In this document: positions 10,503-20,518 of the stretch, piece after piece | Layout of the letters: each line of letters begins with the position of its first letter | Position numbering within the stretch: position 1 is the first letter of the stretch | Assembly (NCBI RefSeq): GCF_006443685.1 | Contig: NZ_VFYP01000001.1 | Location: 2,418,001-2,482,000, forward strand | Source: Rhizobium glycinendophyticum | GTDB lineage: Bacteria; Pseudomonadota; Alphaproteobacteria; Rhizobiales; Rhizobiaceae | Length of the DNA stretch: 64,000 bases | Direction of reading: 5' to 3' | Notes under the pieces: model-generated | Database searches by the model: none | What the model saw: the letters and a program-made list of their open reading frames with translations, nothing else | What the model was told of the DNA's origin: nothing | Program-made: the position numbers and the translations under genes

Positions 10503-11912
10503 TCATTTGCCTCCTTCTGGCACGTCGATCAGCATGGCCATTCCGTCGAGCCCTGCGACCAGACGAACGAAGCTGTCGCCGCGAACCTCGAAATTCTTGA
10601 ACTGGTCGAAGCTCGCGCAGGCGGGCGACAGCATGACGGCAGACGGTTCAGCGTCACGCGCCGCATCGGCCGCCGCATGGGCAACCGCACGATCGAGCGT
10701 GTCGGAGATCTCGAAAGCCACCTGTTCTCCCAGCGTTGCGGCAAAGGCCGAGGCGGCTTCGCCGATCAGATAAGCCTTGACGATACGCGGGAAGAGTGGA
10801 GCGAGGCTTGCGATCCCGCCCTCTTTCGGAAGTCCGCCCGCGATCCAGTAGATCCGGTCATAGCTGGACAGTGCAGGCGCGGCCGCCTCCGCATTGGTCG
10901 CCTTGCTGTCGTTGACGAACACGACCTGCTTGCGACGGCCAACCGGCTGCATGCGGTGCTTGAGACCGGGGAAGCTTTTCAGCCCCAACCGAACATCCTC
11001 GACTGAAACCCCGACCGCAAGGCAGGCAGCAATTGCAGCCGCCGCGTTCTGGGCATTGTGGCTGCCGCGCAAGGTCTGGATGCCGTCGAGATCTGCCAGC
11101 GGCGCAACAGCGCCCTGATCCGCCTGCAGGATGCGCGATCCCTCGGCATAGAGACCGTCGGCCAGTGGCTGGCGCTTCGAAATCCGGATGACCTTATGGC
11201 CGGACCGCTCGATGCGATCCCCGATCAGCTCACAATAGCTGTCGTCGACGCCGACTATCGCCGTCCCCGCCCCGGCCACCAGCCTTTCCTTGACGTCGGC
11301 ATAATGCTGCGTCGTTCCGTGCCGGTCGAGGTGATCCGGCGTCAGGTTGAGCAGGATGCCGGCCGTCGGATTGAGGGTCGGAGCAAGATCGATCTGATAG
11401 GACGAGCACTCCACGACGAAATAGCGCTCGGCCTTCGGTGGCTCGAGCGTCAGTACCGCACGGCCGATATTGCCGCCGAGTTGCGTATCGCGTCCGCTCG
11501 CCTGCAGGATATGGGCGATCAATGCCGTGGTCGTCGATTTGCCGTTGGTGCCGGTAATCGCGATGAACGGGCAATCCGGTGCGTGCAGACGCCGCTCGCG
11601 CACGAAGATTTCGACGTCTCCGATGATCTCGACGCCTGCGGACTTAGCCAGAGCAACCGTCCAGTGCGGCTTGGGATGGGTGAGCGGCACACCAGGAGAC
11701 AGGATAAAGGACGCAATCCCCGACCAGTCGATGCCGTGCAGATCGACCGTCGCGATCCCCTCGGCCGCGGCTCGGGCGACGCTGTCGGGATTGTCGTCCC
11801 AGGCGAAAACCTCGGCACCACCCGCCTGCAGGGACTTCGCCGTTGCGAGCCCGGAACCTCCGAGCCCGAAAAGCGCAACCCGCTTGCCCTTGAAACTGCT
11901 CGCCGCAATCAT
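10503..11912 (-). CDS. murD: UDP-N-acetylmuramoylalanine--D-glutamate ligase
   Basis: Adds D-Glu to UDP-MurNAc-L-Ala with ATP. The 469-residue Mur ligase has the N-terminal [16 protein letters not shown] fold, the P-loop [17 protein letters not shown], the [12 protein letters not shown] segment and a C-terminal domain with [11 protein letters not shown] and [17 protein letters not shown]. The last motif is characteristic of MurD rather than MurC, E or F. Confidence 0.97.
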   Translation of the reverse strand: MIAASSFKGKRVALFGLGGSGLATAKSLQAGGAEVFAWDDNPDSVARAAAEGIATVDLHGIDWSGIASFILSPGVPLTHPKPHWTVALAKSAGVEIIGDVEIFVRERRLHAPDCPFIAITGTNGKSTTTALIAHILQASGRDTQLGGNIGRAVLTLEPPKAERYFVVECSSYQIDLAPTLNPTAGILLNLTPDHLDRHGTTQHYADVKERLVAGAGTAIVGVDDSYCELIGDRIERSGHKVIRISKRQPLADGLYAEGSRILQADQGAVAPLADLDGIQTLRGSHNAQNAAAAIAACLAVGVSVEDVRLGLKSFPGLKHRMQPVGRRKQVVFVNDSKATNAEAAAPALSSYDRIYWIAGGLPKEGGIASLAPLFPRIVKAYLIGEAASAFAATLGEQVAFEISDTLDRAVAHAAADAARDAEPSAVMLSPACASFDQFKNFEVRGDSFVRLVAGLDGMAMLIDVPEGGK

Positions 11913-11919
11913 TCTCGCC

Positions 11920-13020
11920 TCACCGCAGCTTGAGGGTCGAGAGACCGAGCATGCCGAGGCCGACAGCGATGATCCAGAAGCGGATCACCACCTGGCTTTC
12001 CGTCCAACCAAGCTTTTCGAAATGATGATGGATCGGTGCCATCAGGAAAACGCGCTTGCCGGTGAGCTTGAAATAGCCGACCTGGATGATCACCGACAGG
12101 GTCTCCATGACAAAGAGACCGCCGATGATCGCCATGACGATCTCGTGCTTGGTTGCGACCGCCACGGAGCCGATCAGGCCGCCGAGCGCAAGCGATCCGG
12201 TGTCGCCCATGAAAATGGCCGCCGGCGGCGCATTGAACCAGAGGAAGCCAAGGCCAGCACCGATGACGGCACCGAGCAGCACGGCCAGTTCCCCGGTACC
12301 CGGGACGAAATGGATCTGCAGATAGTTTGCAAAGACGGCATTACCGGCCAGATAGGCGATCACGCCAAAGGATGCCGCCGCGATCATGACAGGCACGATG
12401 GCGAGCCCGTCCAGCCCGTCGGTGAGGTTGACCGCATTGCCGGCCGCGACGATGACAAAGCCGCCGAACAGCACGAAAAACAGGCCGAGATCGAGCAGGT
12501 AGTCCTTGACGAAGGGGAATGCAACCGAGGATGCGAAGGTCGAACCCTGAGGCGCCGAATGCAGCGCCGAACTCATCATGAAATAGACGGCGACGCCCGC
12601 GATGAGGAATTCGATGCCTAGACGGGCCTTGCCGGAAAACCCCTTGTCCGTCTGTTTTGTCACCTTGAGATAGTCATCGTAGAAGCCGATGGCGCCGAAG
12701 CCGAGCGTGACGAGCAGCGTTGCCACGACATAGATGTTCGACAAATCCGCCCACAGCAGCGAAGACACAACGATACCAGCGAGGATCATCAAGCCGCCCA
12801 TGGTCGGCGTGCCAGCCTTCTTGAAATGCGTCTGCGGCCCGTCTGCACGGATCGGCTGGCCCTTACCCTGACGCACGCGAAGCGACGAGATCATCGCCGG
12901 TCCAAACAGGAAGACGACCGCCGCCGAGGTGAAGAGAGCGGCCCCCGTTCGGAACGTGATGTACCGGAACAGATTGAAAAACTGAAAGTGGTTCGCCAGT
13001 TCCACAAGCCAAATCAGCAT
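11920..13020 (-). CDS. mraY: Phospho-N-acetylmuramoyl-pentapeptide transferase
   Basis: Transfers phospho-MurNAc-pentapeptide to undecaprenyl phosphate, giving lipid I. It is an integral membrane enzyme of the PNPT family with ten predicted helices. Diagnostic motifs are GTPTMGG, the catalytic Asp pair in [22 protein letters not shown] and the C-terminal [12 protein letters not shown]. The ATG at 13020 (366 residues, preceded by a GGAAAGGG ribosome-binding site) is preferred to a TTG at 13035. Confidence 0.97.
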   Translation of the reverse strand: MLIWLVELANHFQFFNLFRYITFRTGAALFTSAAVVFLFGPAMISSLRVRQGKGQPIRADGPQTHFKKAGTPTMGGLMILAGIVVSSLLWADLSNIYVVATLLVTLGFGAIGFYDDYLKVTKQTDKGFSGKARLGIEFLIAGVAVYFMMSSALHSAPQGSTFASSVAFPFVKDYLLDLGLFFVLFGGFVIVAAGNAVNLTDGLDGLAIVPVMIAAASFGVIAYLAGNAVFANYLQIHFVPGTGELAVLLGAVIGAGLGFLWFNAPPAAIFMGDTGSLALGGLIGSVAVATKHEIVMAIIGGLFVMETLSVIIQVGYFKLTGKRVFLMAPIHHHFEKLGWTESQVVIRFWIIAVGLGMLGLSTLKLR

Positions 13021-13044
13021 GGGAGCCCTTTCCAAAAGCCCGAA

Positions 13045-14478
13045 TTAAGAGTGGCGCTCCGTGTCGGGGAATGCCGGATACTTGTCAAGCAGAGCCGATA
13101 CAATCTTGCCGAAGCCGATGCCGAGAGAAGATTTGACCATCACCACGTCGCCAGGGCGAACCTCCGTTGTGACGAAATTCGCGAGTTCCGCCGTCGTCTC
13201 AAGATAGACGACGGAAACCGTCTCCGGCAGGGCGTCCCGCAAGGCCACCATTTCCGCACCCGCGAGCCATACATGCTCTATCCCGGCGGCAAGCAACGGT
13301 CCGGCAAGCTCGGCATGCACCGACGGCGAAAACTCCCCCATTTCCAGCATGTCGCCAAGCACGGCAATCCGCCGTCCGTCATATTGCGGCTGCGACGAGG
13401 CGAGCACTGAGATGGCAGCCCGCATCGAGGCCGGATTGGCATTGTAGCTTTCGTCGATCAGCGTCAGTGAACCGCCGCCTATTGACAGCTTGTGTCGGGC
13501 GCCGCGCCCCTTGACCGCCGACAGATGCGCAAAGGCTTCGATCGCCGCCTGGAGGTCGGCACCGACGAGCGAAACAGCGGCCAGAACCGCCATCGCGTTC
13601 TCGGCCAGGTGTCGACCCGGCGCGCCGATGCTCACCTCGCGCGTTTCGCCATGGAACGAGACCCACAGCGTCGAGAGCTCCGCCGCACCGTCGAACTCGG
13701 CCAGCCGGAACTCGGCCTTGGCGTGCTGGCCGAAGCTGTGCACGTTTTCGATCCCCGCAGCCTGCGCCGCCTGCTCCAGCCGTTCGAAATAGGCGTTGTC
13801 GCGGTTGAGAATGACGTCACCGCCGTTGACCACGCCCTCGAAGATCTCCGCCTTGGCATCGGCAATTTCATCGACGCTCGAAAAATTGCCGAGATGGGCC
13901 GGTGCGATTGTGGTGATGATGGCAACATCAGGGCGGACCATCCGCGACAACGGACCTATTTCGCCGGCGTGGTTCATGCCCAATTCGAAGACGCCATACC
14001 GGGTATCCATCGGCATGCGGGCGAGGGTCAGCGGCACACCCCAGTGATTATTGAAGGAGGCGACAGAGGCATGCACCTTTCCAGACGGCTCAAGCGCCAG
14101 GCGCAGCATTTCCTTGGTCGTCGTCTTTCCCACCGAACCGGTAACGGCAATCACGGTCGCAGCCGTCCGGTCGCGCGCTGCAATGCCAAGCTTCTGCAGG
14201 CCGACCAGCACATCGTCCACGACGATCATCGGGACCGTCAGACGCCCCAGTGCCGGAAGCTTGGCCTCGCTGACGACGAGCAAAGAAGCTCCGTTTGCGA
14301 TGGCAAGGCTTGCATAGTCATGGCCGTCGACCCGGTCACCCTTGATGGCGAAGAAAGCCTCGCCGGGTGCAATCGTGCGGCTGTCGATCGATATTCCAGT
14401 AACGCCGTCGGGCAGCTGGCCAAAGGGCCGGCCGCCCATGGCAACCACCATGTCGCGTGAGGTCCAGAGCAGGGTCAA
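13045..14478 (-). CDS. murF: UDP-MurNAc-tripeptide--D-alanyl-D-alanine ligase
   Basis: Adds the D-Ala-D-Ala made by Ddl, completing the UDP-MurNAc-pentapeptide. The 477-residue Mur ligase has the P-loop [29 protein letters not shown] and the C-terminal [15 protein letters not shown] motif that distinguishes MurF. Translation appears to start at a TTG (14478) forming a TTGA overlap with the murE stop. The N-terminal LLWTSRDM segment matches the family, which supports this unusual start over the internal ATG. Confidence 0.96.
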   Translation of the reverse strand: MTLLWTSRDMVVAMGGRPFGQLPDGVTGISIDSRTIAPGEAFFAIKGDRVDGHDYASLAIANGASLLVVSEAKLPALGRLTVPMIVVDDVLVGLQKLGIAARDRTAATVIAVTGSVGKTTTKEMLRLALEPSGKVHASVASFNNHWGVPLTLARMPMDTRYGVFELGMNHAGEIGPLSRMVRPDVAIITTIAPAHLGNFSSVDEIADAKAEIFEGVVNGGDVILNRDNAYFERLEQAAQAAGIENVHSFGQHAKAEFRLAEFDGAAELSTLWVSFHGETREVSIGAPGRHLAENAMAVLAAVSLVGADLQAAIEAFAHLSAVKGRGARHKLSIGGGSLTLIDESYNANPASMRAAISVLASSQPQYDGRRIAVLGDMLEMGEFSPSVHAELAGPLLAAGIEHVWLAGAEMVALRDALPETVSVVYLETTAELANFVTTEVRPGDVVMVKSSLGIGFGKIVSALLDKYPAFPDTERHS

Positions 14479-15935
14479 CGGTCGAACTCCTCCAAGGCAT
14501 GTCGAACTTCGGCATGATCCGAGAAGGGCAGCGTGGTTCCTCCGACCGTCTGCCCTTCCTCATGTCCCTTGCCGGCCACAATCAGCGTATCGCCGGCCGA
14601 CAGCATGGCCACCGCAGCGCGGATCGCCTGCGCACGGTCGCCGATCTCGATCCCCTTCGGCGTCGCCGCCATGATCTCGGAGCGAATCGTCGCCGGCACT
14701 TCCGAACGCGGATTGTCGTCCGTGACGATCGTAATGTCGGCGAGCCGGGAGGCGATCTCGCCCATGATCGGCCGCTTGCCCTTGTCCCGGTCGCCGCCGC
14801 AGCCGAAGACGACGATGACACGTCCGGTGGTGAACGGGCGAACCGAGTTCAAGACGTTTTCCAGCGCATCCGGCTTATGGGCATAATCGACATAGGCAAG
14901 TGCGCCACCCTTCGTCTGCCCGACCAGCTCGAGCCGCCCGGACGCACCGACCAGGGTTTCGAGCGCCTTCAACGCGACAGCGACCGGCACGCCAGTCGAA
15001 ATGGCGAGCCCGGCCGACACCAGCGCATTGGCAATCTGGAAATCGCCGGCAAGCGGAATATGCACCTCGAAGATCTGGTCCCCGTGATGAACTTCGGCCA
15101 CCTGCTTGTGGCGGAAATGCTCGACGCGCTTGAGGCTGAGGAATGTGCCCTTGCGGCCGACGGTACGCACGTCATGGCCGGCAGCCGTTGCTACCCTGAC
15201 CGCCTCGTCCGACCAGGCATCGTCGGCATAGATGACGGCAGGTGAACCTTTCGGCAACAACGTATCAAAGAGCCGCATCTTGGCGGCCATGTAGTCCTCG
15301 ACCGTCGGATGGTAATCCATGTGGTCGCGGCCGAGATTGGTAAAACCGGCTGCGGAGAGAACAACACCATCGAGACGGCTTTGGTCGAGACCGTGGCTGG
15401 AGGCTTCCATCGCCGCATGCGTCACGCCCTCGTCGGCCAGTTCACCGAGCAGCGTGTGCAGTGCCAACGGATCGGGCGTCGTCAGCGAACCGTAATCGTT
15501 GCGGCTGGGCGAAATGACCCCGGTTGTGCCGATCTGCGCCGCCGGATGGCCAGCAAAGGCCCAGATCTGGCGGGTGAAGGAGGCAACAGAGGTCTTGCCG
15601 GCTGTCCCGGTGACGGCCACCATGGTCTTCGGCTGGCGACCGACAAAACGGGCCGCAGCCAAGGCCAGGAAGCGGCGCGGGCTATCGACGACGATGACGG
15701 GAACGGCAACGGCGGTGTCGAGCGAATGCGCGGCGACAATCGCCACAGCACCCTTGGCGACAGCGTCAGCCACATAGGCGCCACCATCGGCCTTAGAGCC
15801 GGAAAGAGCAAAGAAGACGGTGCCCGGTTCGACTTTACGGCTGTCTGCGGAAAGCCCAGCCACCTCAACATCGGCGGCACCAGCCGCCGATACCTGATCC
15901 TTATAGTCCTCGCCGGCCAATGTGCCCAAAAGCAT
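14475..15935 (-). CDS. murE: UDP-MurNAc-L-Ala-D-Glu--meso-diaminopimelate ligase
   Basis: Adds the third stem residue to UDP-MurNAc-Ala-Glu. The P-loop is [14 protein letters not shown]. The C-terminal recognition motif is DNPR (in [11 protein letters not shown]), which specifies meso-diaminopimelate rather than lysine, as expected for a Gram-negative. I chose the ATG at 15935 (486 residues) because AAGGA lies about 10 nt upstream; a TTG at 15959 would add eight residues. Confidence 0.96.
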   Translation of the reverse strand: MLLGTLAGEDYKDQVSAAGAADVEVAGLSADSRKVEPGTVFFALSGSKADGGAYVADAVAKGAVAIVAAHSLDTAVAVPVIVVDSPRRFLALAAARFVGRQPKTMVAVTGTAGKTSVASFTRQIWAFAGHPAAQIGTTGVISPSRNDYGSLTTPDPLALHTLLGELADEGVTHAAMEASSHGLDQSRLDGVVLSAAGFTNLGRDHMDYHPTVEDYMAAKMRLFDTLLPKGSPAVIYADDAWSDEAVRVATAAGHDVRTVGRKGTFLSLKRVEHFRHKQVAEVHHGDQIFEVHIPLAGDFQIANALVSAGLAISTGVPVAVALKALETLVGASGRLELVGQTKGGALAYVDYAHKPDALENVLNSVRPFTTGRVIVVFGCGGDRDKGKRPIMGEIASRLADITIVTDDNPRSEVPATIRSEIMAATPKGIEIGDRAQAIRAAVAMLSAGDTLIVAGKGHEEGQTVGGTTLPFSDHAEVRHALEEFDR

Positions 15936-15992
15936 GTGCAGTCCATCCTTCCGGAGCAAAACCAGTCGAATCGCCCCGTTTGTTCATTCTGG

Positions 15993-17738
15993 TCAATAAG
16001 AGACGAGCAAAGCAGACCCGTCTTCCCCGAATTTGGGTTCTACACCAAGAATTGCGGCGCTTCTGCGAATGATCTCGCCAACCATCGGCGCTGCACTGTT
16101 GCCGGCGAGCGCCGCGCCATTGCCTTTGTCGGTCTTTGGCTCATCAATGAAGGTCAGGACAACGTAACGAGGATTGTCGATTGGGAACGCGGCGAGGAAG
16201 GCGTTGAAGTTCTTGTCGCCGACATATCGGCCATTCACGACCTTGTCGGCCGTCCCGGTCTTGCCGCCGACGTCGAAGCCTTCGACGCGGGCGTTCTTGC
16301 CGGAGCCCTTGATCCCGTTCCACTCAAACAGGAAGCGCATGTCGTCGCTCGTCGACGGCTTGATGACCTGCTTGGCAACGAGATCGGCTTGTTCGCGAGT
16401 GCGCGGCAGGAAGGTCGGTTCGATGAGTTTGCCACCATTGACCAGCGCCACGCCGGCAACGGCGGTCTGAAGCGGCGTGGTCGAAACGCCGTGACCGAAG
16501 GAGATCGTGATCGAATTGATCTTCTTCCATTCGCGCGGCTGCGACGGCATCGCCACTTCCGGCAACTCGGTCTGCATTTTCGTCAAGAGGCCGAGGCGGG
16601 TAAGGAACTCCTTATGAGCATCGGTTCCGACCAGATCCGCGACCTTGGCGGTGCCGATGTTCGACGAATACTGGAAGATCTCCGGCACCGTCAGGATGCG
16701 GTTCTTGCCGTGGAAGTCCTTGATGGTGAAACCGCCGATCCGGATGGGATAGCGGGCATCAAAACTGTCCTTCAGCGAAACCTTGCCGGAATCCAGACCC
16801 ATTGCGATGGTGAAGGACTTGAAGGTGGATCCCATCTCGAAGGTGCCGTTCGCCATGCGGCTGAGCCAGCCCTCTTCCGAGCCGGCAGGATTGTTCGGAT
16901 CGAAATCCGGCAGCGAGGCCATCGCGATGACTTCGCCGGTATGCGCATCCAGCACGACACCACCGGCGCCGATCGACTTGAACTTCGCCATCGCATCGAC
17001 CAGCACGTCACGCACAATATTCTGCACGCGAATGTCGATCGACAGCTTCACCGGCTCGAGCGGCGTATCGCTGGTCATGCCGAGCGCCCGCAGGTCCGCC
17101 AGCCCCTGGTTGTCGATATACTTCTCCATGCCCGTCATGCCGCGGTTGTCGATATTGACGTAACCGACGATGTGCGAGGCGGTGGATCCACCGGGATAGA
17201 AGCGGCGCTTTTCCGGCCTAAAACCGATGCCGGGAATGCCGAGCGCCAGGATCTGGCTCTGCTGCTTCGGAGTGAGCTGGCGGCGCAGCCACTGGAAACG
17301 CGACTTCGACGAAAGCTTCTTGTAGGTGCCCTTGATGTCCAGATCAGTGAGTACCGTCGCCAGACGCTCGACTGCCTCATCAGGGTCAACGATCTTGTGC
17401 GGCTCGGCAAATAGGGAGACCGTGCGGATGTCGGTTGCCAATACCTCGCCATTGCGATCGAGAATATCGGGCCGCGACGCCATCAACCGGTCCGCCGGCA
17501 GAATGCTGGAGACGGTTTCCGGCTGAGCCTGGCCATATTGCACCAGACGTCCGCCGATAATCGCATAGACAACGCAGAAACCGGCGATCATCAGGCCGAC
17601 ACGATTCTTTGCCATCGCCGATTTGCGTTTTGCTGTGCCCTGGATCCGCGGACCGGCAACGACGGCCCCGCCGCGTTGCACATCAGTAGAAAAATGGGCC
17701 TGGCTCTTCAGGAGCATGATACGCGACAGAAAGCTCAT
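15993..17738 (-). CDS. ftsI: Septal peptidoglycan transpeptidase FtsI (PBP3)
   Basis: Class B penicillin-binding protein that cross-links septal peptidoglycan in the periplasm, partner of FtsW. The 581-residue protein has a cytoplasmic tail of about 45 residues, one transmembrane anchor (GLMIAGFCVVYAIIGGRLV), a PBP dimerisation region, then the transpeptidase domain. The three active-site motifs are intact: STFK at Ser304, SSN at 358-360 and KTG at 493-495. The start overlaps the ftsL stop by one base. Confidence 0.97.
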   Translation of the reverse strand: MSFLSRIMLLKSQAHFSTDVQRGGAVVAGPRIQGTAKRKSAMAKNRVGLMIAGFCVVYAIIGGRLVQYGQAQPETVSSILPADRLMASRPDILDRNGEVLATDIRTVSLFAEPHKIVDPDEAVERLATVLTDLDIKGTYKKLSSKSRFQWLRRQLTPKQQSQILALGIPGIGFRPEKRRFYPGGSTASHIVGYVNIDNRGMTGMEKYIDNQGLADLRALGMTSDTPLEPVKLSIDIRVQNIVRDVLVDAMAKFKSIGAGGVVLDAHTGEVIAMASLPDFDPNNPAGSEEGWLSRMANGTFEMGSTFKSFTIAMGLDSGKVSLKDSFDARYPIRIGGFTIKDFHGKNRILTVPEIFQYSSNIGTAKVADLVGTDAHKEFLTRLGLLTKMQTELPEVAMPSQPREWKKINSITISFGHGVSTTPLQTAVAGVALVNGGKLIEPTFLPRTREQADLVAKQVIKPSTSDDMRFLFEWNGIKGSGKNARVEGFDVGGKTGTADKVVNGRYVGDKNFNAFLAAFPIDNPRYVVLTFIDEPKTDKGNGAALAGNSAAPMVGEIIRRSAAILGVEPKFGEDGSALLVSY

Positions 17739-18133
17739 CAGTCATTCACCGCTTCTGCTGGATTGACCGAACCGGTCGTAATCAGGTCCTTGACCGGATC
17801 GGACTCGGCTTTCTTGCCCTCGGCAACCTCCTTTTGCGGCACCTGATCCTTGGGCATTGGCAATTCGACCGGACGGGCAAGCTGCGTCGGCGCCGTCGGC
17901 TGCAACTGCAGCTCCGTCTCGTAGGTCTTGACCAGACGATCGAGCCGGTTCGGCTGGGTGAGCAGAGCGCGATCGGCACGCAGCAGGTCGATCGTGTCTT
18001 TCTCCAGCTTGATCTCCGCCTCAAGGCGACGCACCTCGGCCGCCTTGTTATCGGTGTCGTGCTTGATCTGGTAGGTCACGGCGGCCGCCGCCGCCATGGA
18101 TCCGATCAGCAGGAAGTCGAAGGTTCGCAGCAC
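17738..18133 (-). CDS. ftsL: Divisome protein FtsL
   Basis: Small bitopic membrane protein of the FtsQLB complex. The 131-residue protein has an N-terminal transmembrane helix (FDFLLIGSMAAAAAVTYQI) followed by a predicted coiled coil (about residues 27-65, rich in Glu, Lys and Leu) and the RLDRLVKTY segment typical of FtsL. A Pro-rich, low-complexity periplasmic tail follows. Sequence conservation of FtsL is low, so the call rests on topology and on position between rsmH and ftsI. It starts with GTG. Confidence 0.88.
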   Translation of the reverse strand: MLRTFDFLLIGSMAAAAAVTYQIKHDTDNKAAEVRRLEAEIKLEKDTIDLLRADRALLTQPNRLDRLVKTYETELQLQPTAPTQLARPVELPMPKDQVPQKEVAEGKKAESDPVKDLITTGSVNPAEAVND

Positions 18134-18135
18134 AA

Positions 18136-19161
18136 TCAGCCTCCGATCTTTTCGAGTGTTGCAAGGTCCGGCAGATCGAAGATCGTCATGTCGGCCCGTT
18201 CAGGTGGCGCCATGGTCCGGATACCGGCGCGAAGCTTGGCCGAGCGGGCACGCGGGTTGAGTTCGGCCTCTTCTTCGCTGGCAGCAATCATGCCCTTGCC
18301 GACCGGCTCGAACGTTGCCTGGCGCGCTTCGACCATGGGAAGGTGGCGCGAGCCTGACGCCTTGCCGGCGCGCTCGGAAAAGAACTTCTTGACGATACGA
18401 TCTTCAAGAGAATGGAAGGTGACGACGACGAGCCGCCCACCCGGCTTCAAAGCCCGCTCGGCAGCAAACAGCGCCTGCGCCAACTCGCCCAGTTCGTCGT
18501 TGACGTAGATCCGAAGAGCCTGAAAGACGCGCGTGGCCGGGTGGATCTTGTCCTTGGCCTTACGCGGATTGACCGTCTCGATGAGGTTGGCGAGGTCCCG
18601 CGTCGTCTGGAAAGGCTCATTCAGACGGCGCTTTTCGATAGCGCGCGCAATGCGGCCGGAATGTTTTTCTTCGCCTAGAAAACCGAAGATGCGGATCAGG
18701 TCGGAGACCTTGGCGCGATTGACGACATCGGCAGCAGACACGCCGGACGACGACATACGCATGTCGAGCGGTCCGTTCCGCTGAAACGAGAAGCCCCGCT
18801 CGGCCTCGTCGATCTGCATGGAAGAGACGCCGATGTCGAGCACCACACCATCGAGACCGCCGTCCGGTGCAAAATCGGCCAGCGACGAAAACTCCGTGTG
18901 ATGAAGGAAAAGCCGGCCACCATACTCGGCAACCATCGACTGCCCGCCAGCAATCGCATTCGGGTCACGATCGAGCGCAACCACATCCGCGCCGGCATCG
19001 AGAATGGCCCGCGTGTAACCGCCGGCCCCGAACGTGCCATCGAGAATCACCTTGCCATGACAGGGCTCGAGCGCCTTCAGCACCCCATCGAGAAGAACCG
19101 GAATGTGGCGAACCGATCCGCCATTGGCATCGGAATGTCCTTCGCCAAGATTCGCCGCCAT
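18136..19161 (-). CDS. rsmH: 16S rRNA (cytosine-1402 N4) methyltransferase
   Basis: SAM-dependent methyltransferase (MraW) modifying C1402 in the ribosomal decoding centre. It is 341 residues from the ATG at 19161, where [14 protein letters not shown] marks the conserved N-terminus. The SAM motif I is [14 protein letters not shown], followed by [14 protein letters not shown] and GPLDMRM. The frame stays open more than 200 codons upstream, but that stretch antisenses nothing useful and overlaps mraZ in another frame, so it is excluded. It lies 17 bp after mraZ. Confidence 0.97.
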   Translation of the reverse strand: MAANLGEGHSDANGGSVRHIPVLLDGVLKALEPCHGKVILDGTFGAGGYTRAILDAGADVVALDRDPNAIAGGQSMVAEYGGRLFLHHTEFSSLADFAPDGGLDGVVLDIGVSSMQIDEAERGFSFQRNGPLDMRMSSSGVSAADVVNRAKVSDLIRIFGFLGEEKHSGRIARAIEKRRLNEPFQTTRDLANLIETVNPRKAKDKIHPATRVFQALRIYVNDELGELAQALFAAERALKPGGRLVVVTFHSLEDRIVKKFFSERAGKASGSRHLPMVEARQATFEPVGKGMIAASEEEAELNPRARSAKLRAGIRTMAPPERADMTIFDLPDLATLEKIGG

Positions 19162-19178
19162 TCCGTTTCCCCGTCTTG

Positions 19179-19616
19179 TTAGGTTCTCAGGCCCCGCAGC
19201 CTGACAACCTCCCTGGCCCTCGCCTGAGCATCCGAAAATGCCTGCGGTTGCCACACCTGAAAATGATCCGACCGGCCGACGAAACAGACCTCCGAGGAAA
19301 TCCCCGTGAAATCCCGGATAAAATCCGTCACCGCCAGCCGCCCCTCGGCATCGAGTCGCATAAAGACGCCGCCACCGTGAATGAGCAGCGACATCTCGTT
19401 CGCCTCCAATGCGAAGGGATCCTCCGCGGCCATTCTTTGCTCGTATCGTTCGAGCAAATCGGGACCGCCGATATTGATCGCCGGATAGACGAAATCCTGG
19501 AGACAATAAAGCTCCTGAATCTCGCGCTGCAGCAAAACGGCACGAAACGCCGCCGGGACGGAAACCCGTCCCTTCGCATCGATCCTGTTTATCGCATTGG
19601 ACAGGAAGCGGTTCAT
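19179..19616 (-). CDS. mraZ: MraZ, AbrB-fold regulator of the dcw cluster
   Basis: DNA-binding protein, in other bacteria an autoregulator of the dcw operon. The 145-residue product has two SpoVT/AbrB-like repeats: [18 protein letters not shown] near the N-terminus and [16 protein letters not shown] in the second half, each with the DxxGR core. I start it at the ATG at 19616, preceded by GGGGAGG; upstream in-frame sequence does not resemble the family. First gene of the cluster. Candidate operator repeats lie about 170-200 bp upstream. Confidence 0.95.
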   Translation of the reverse strand: MNRFLSNAINRIDAKGRVSVPAAFRAVLLQREIQELYCLQDFVYPAINIGGPDLLERYEQRMAAEDPFALEANEMSLLIHGGGVFMRLDAEGRLAVTDFIRDFTGISSEVCFVGRSDHFQVWQPQAFSDAQARAREVVRLRGLRT

Positions 19617-19782
19617 AACGGACGACCGACCTCCCCGAAATCGAGAAGCCGGTAATCGGCCCCCGCACATACATGACAACACCCGCCATCGCACCACTCG
19701 GAAAAGACCCGCCCGAAACACGGGAGAGACCATGCGATTTCCGAACCTTGGGGGCGAAAACGTCCCCCGCAACAGCATGTGA
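19617..19782 (-). other. Predicted long 5' leader of the dcw transcript
   Basis: No gene is supported in this stretch between the ATGGG repeat array and the mraZ start. On the minus strand it holds a GC-rich hairpin at about 19750-19767 (GGGGACG, TTTT loop, CGCCCC) and the mraZ ribosome-binding site GGGGAGG. If transcription begins at or near the repeats, the leader would be roughly 150-170 nt. Confidence 0.35.
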
Positions 19783-19818
19783 ATGGGATAACATGGGACT
19801 ATATGGGCGTCAATGGGA
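19783..19818 (-). promoter_or_regulatory. Four ATGGG direct repeats, candidate MraZ operator
   Basis: On the plus strand ATGGG occurs at 19783, 19793, 19803 and 19813, an exact 10-bp period with 5-bp spacers. MraZ proteins are known to bind TGGGN repeats separated by 5-nt spacers upstream of mraZ. A TTGACG that could act as a -35 box for mraZ lies on the minus strand within the array (19813-19808), but I see only a weak -10 (TATCCC). MraZ bound here would probably occlude the promoter. Confidence 0.75.
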
Positions 19819-19870
19819 ACGGTTCGGACTGCACCCTTCGCGGGCTCCAATTATTGATAGGCGGTTAAGC

Positions 19871-19885
19871 TTAACGAATGGTTAG
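19871..19885. promoter_or_regulatory. Near-consensus CtrA box upstream of mraZ
   Basis: The plus strand reads TTAA, seven bases, TTAG. On the minus strand this is CTAACCAT-TCG-TTAA, one mismatch from the CtrA pattern TTAA-N7-TTAA and containing most of the extended TTAACCAT half-site. It lies about 55 bp upstream of the MraZ repeats. CtrA is the alphaproteobacterial cell-cycle master regulator. Prediction only. Confidence 0.35.
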
Positions 19886-20040
19886 AAACGCCTGATTCCA
19901 GGGCAGTTTTCGGCACAGCCGAGCATGACGCTCCTGATCCCGGCGCGAGCCGCTGGAACAGTTTTCTGGTCGCAGTTTCAGCCGCTTGGCAAAAACTGGG
20001 ACTAATGCCCCGTCGGGCGCCTGCACAGAGGGAAGAGATT

Positions 20041-20441
20041 TTGCCAGTTGGCCTGTAAGCCGGGTTCTGTATGGCCCTGGTTTCCCAGGACGTGGCAGCC
20101 ATTCATCTGGGACAGCGTTCGCACGCTGCCTCGCGCAACCCACCCGGATGACTGGCCCGGAAACAGGCTGTAGTGGCGCTTGCGCGTCACCCGCGTCATC
20201 CCTATTCGGTCTTGCTCCCGGTGGGGTTTACCGTGCCGTCCCTGTCACCAGCGACGCGGTGGGCTCTTACCCCACCCTTTCACCCTTACCTCGCATGCGA
20301 GGCGGTTTGCTTTCTGTGGCACTTTCCCTGAGGTCGCCCTCGCCGGACGTTATCCGGCACCGTGTTTCCGTGGAGCCCGGACTTTCCTCACCCTACCGCC
20401 TTTCGGCATTGGTAAAGCGCGGCTGCCCGGCCAACTGGCAA
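20041..20441 (-). ncRNA. rnpB: RNase P RNA (class A)
   Basis: Catalytic RNA of ribonuclease P, which matures tRNA 5' ends. Reading the minus strand, the P1 stem is a perfect 13-bp pairing of TTGCCAGTTGGCC (5' end) with GGCCAACTGGCAA (3' end). Hallmarks in between are GAGGAAAGTCCGGGCTCC near the 5' end, AGTGCCACAGAAA, GGCACGGTAAACCC in the specificity/J regions and the 3' ACAGAACCCGGCTTA segment. The length of about 400 nt is typical for alphaproteobacteria. The exact mature ends are not determined, and GGACCGCC just upstream may belong to the transcript. Confidence 0.96.
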
Positions 20442-20518
20442 GGCGGTCCTTAAACGACGCGCCCGCCGAATGCCAATGAAAATGACGCGGTCAGCGGCAC
20501 TTGGGCCGATTTGGTGAA

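Noticed and set aside
19990..20030. Possible rnpB terminator (GGGGC...GTCCC followed by GTTTTTG on the minus strand)
   Set aside because: The stem is only three to four base pairs, below what I would accept for an intrinsic terminator.
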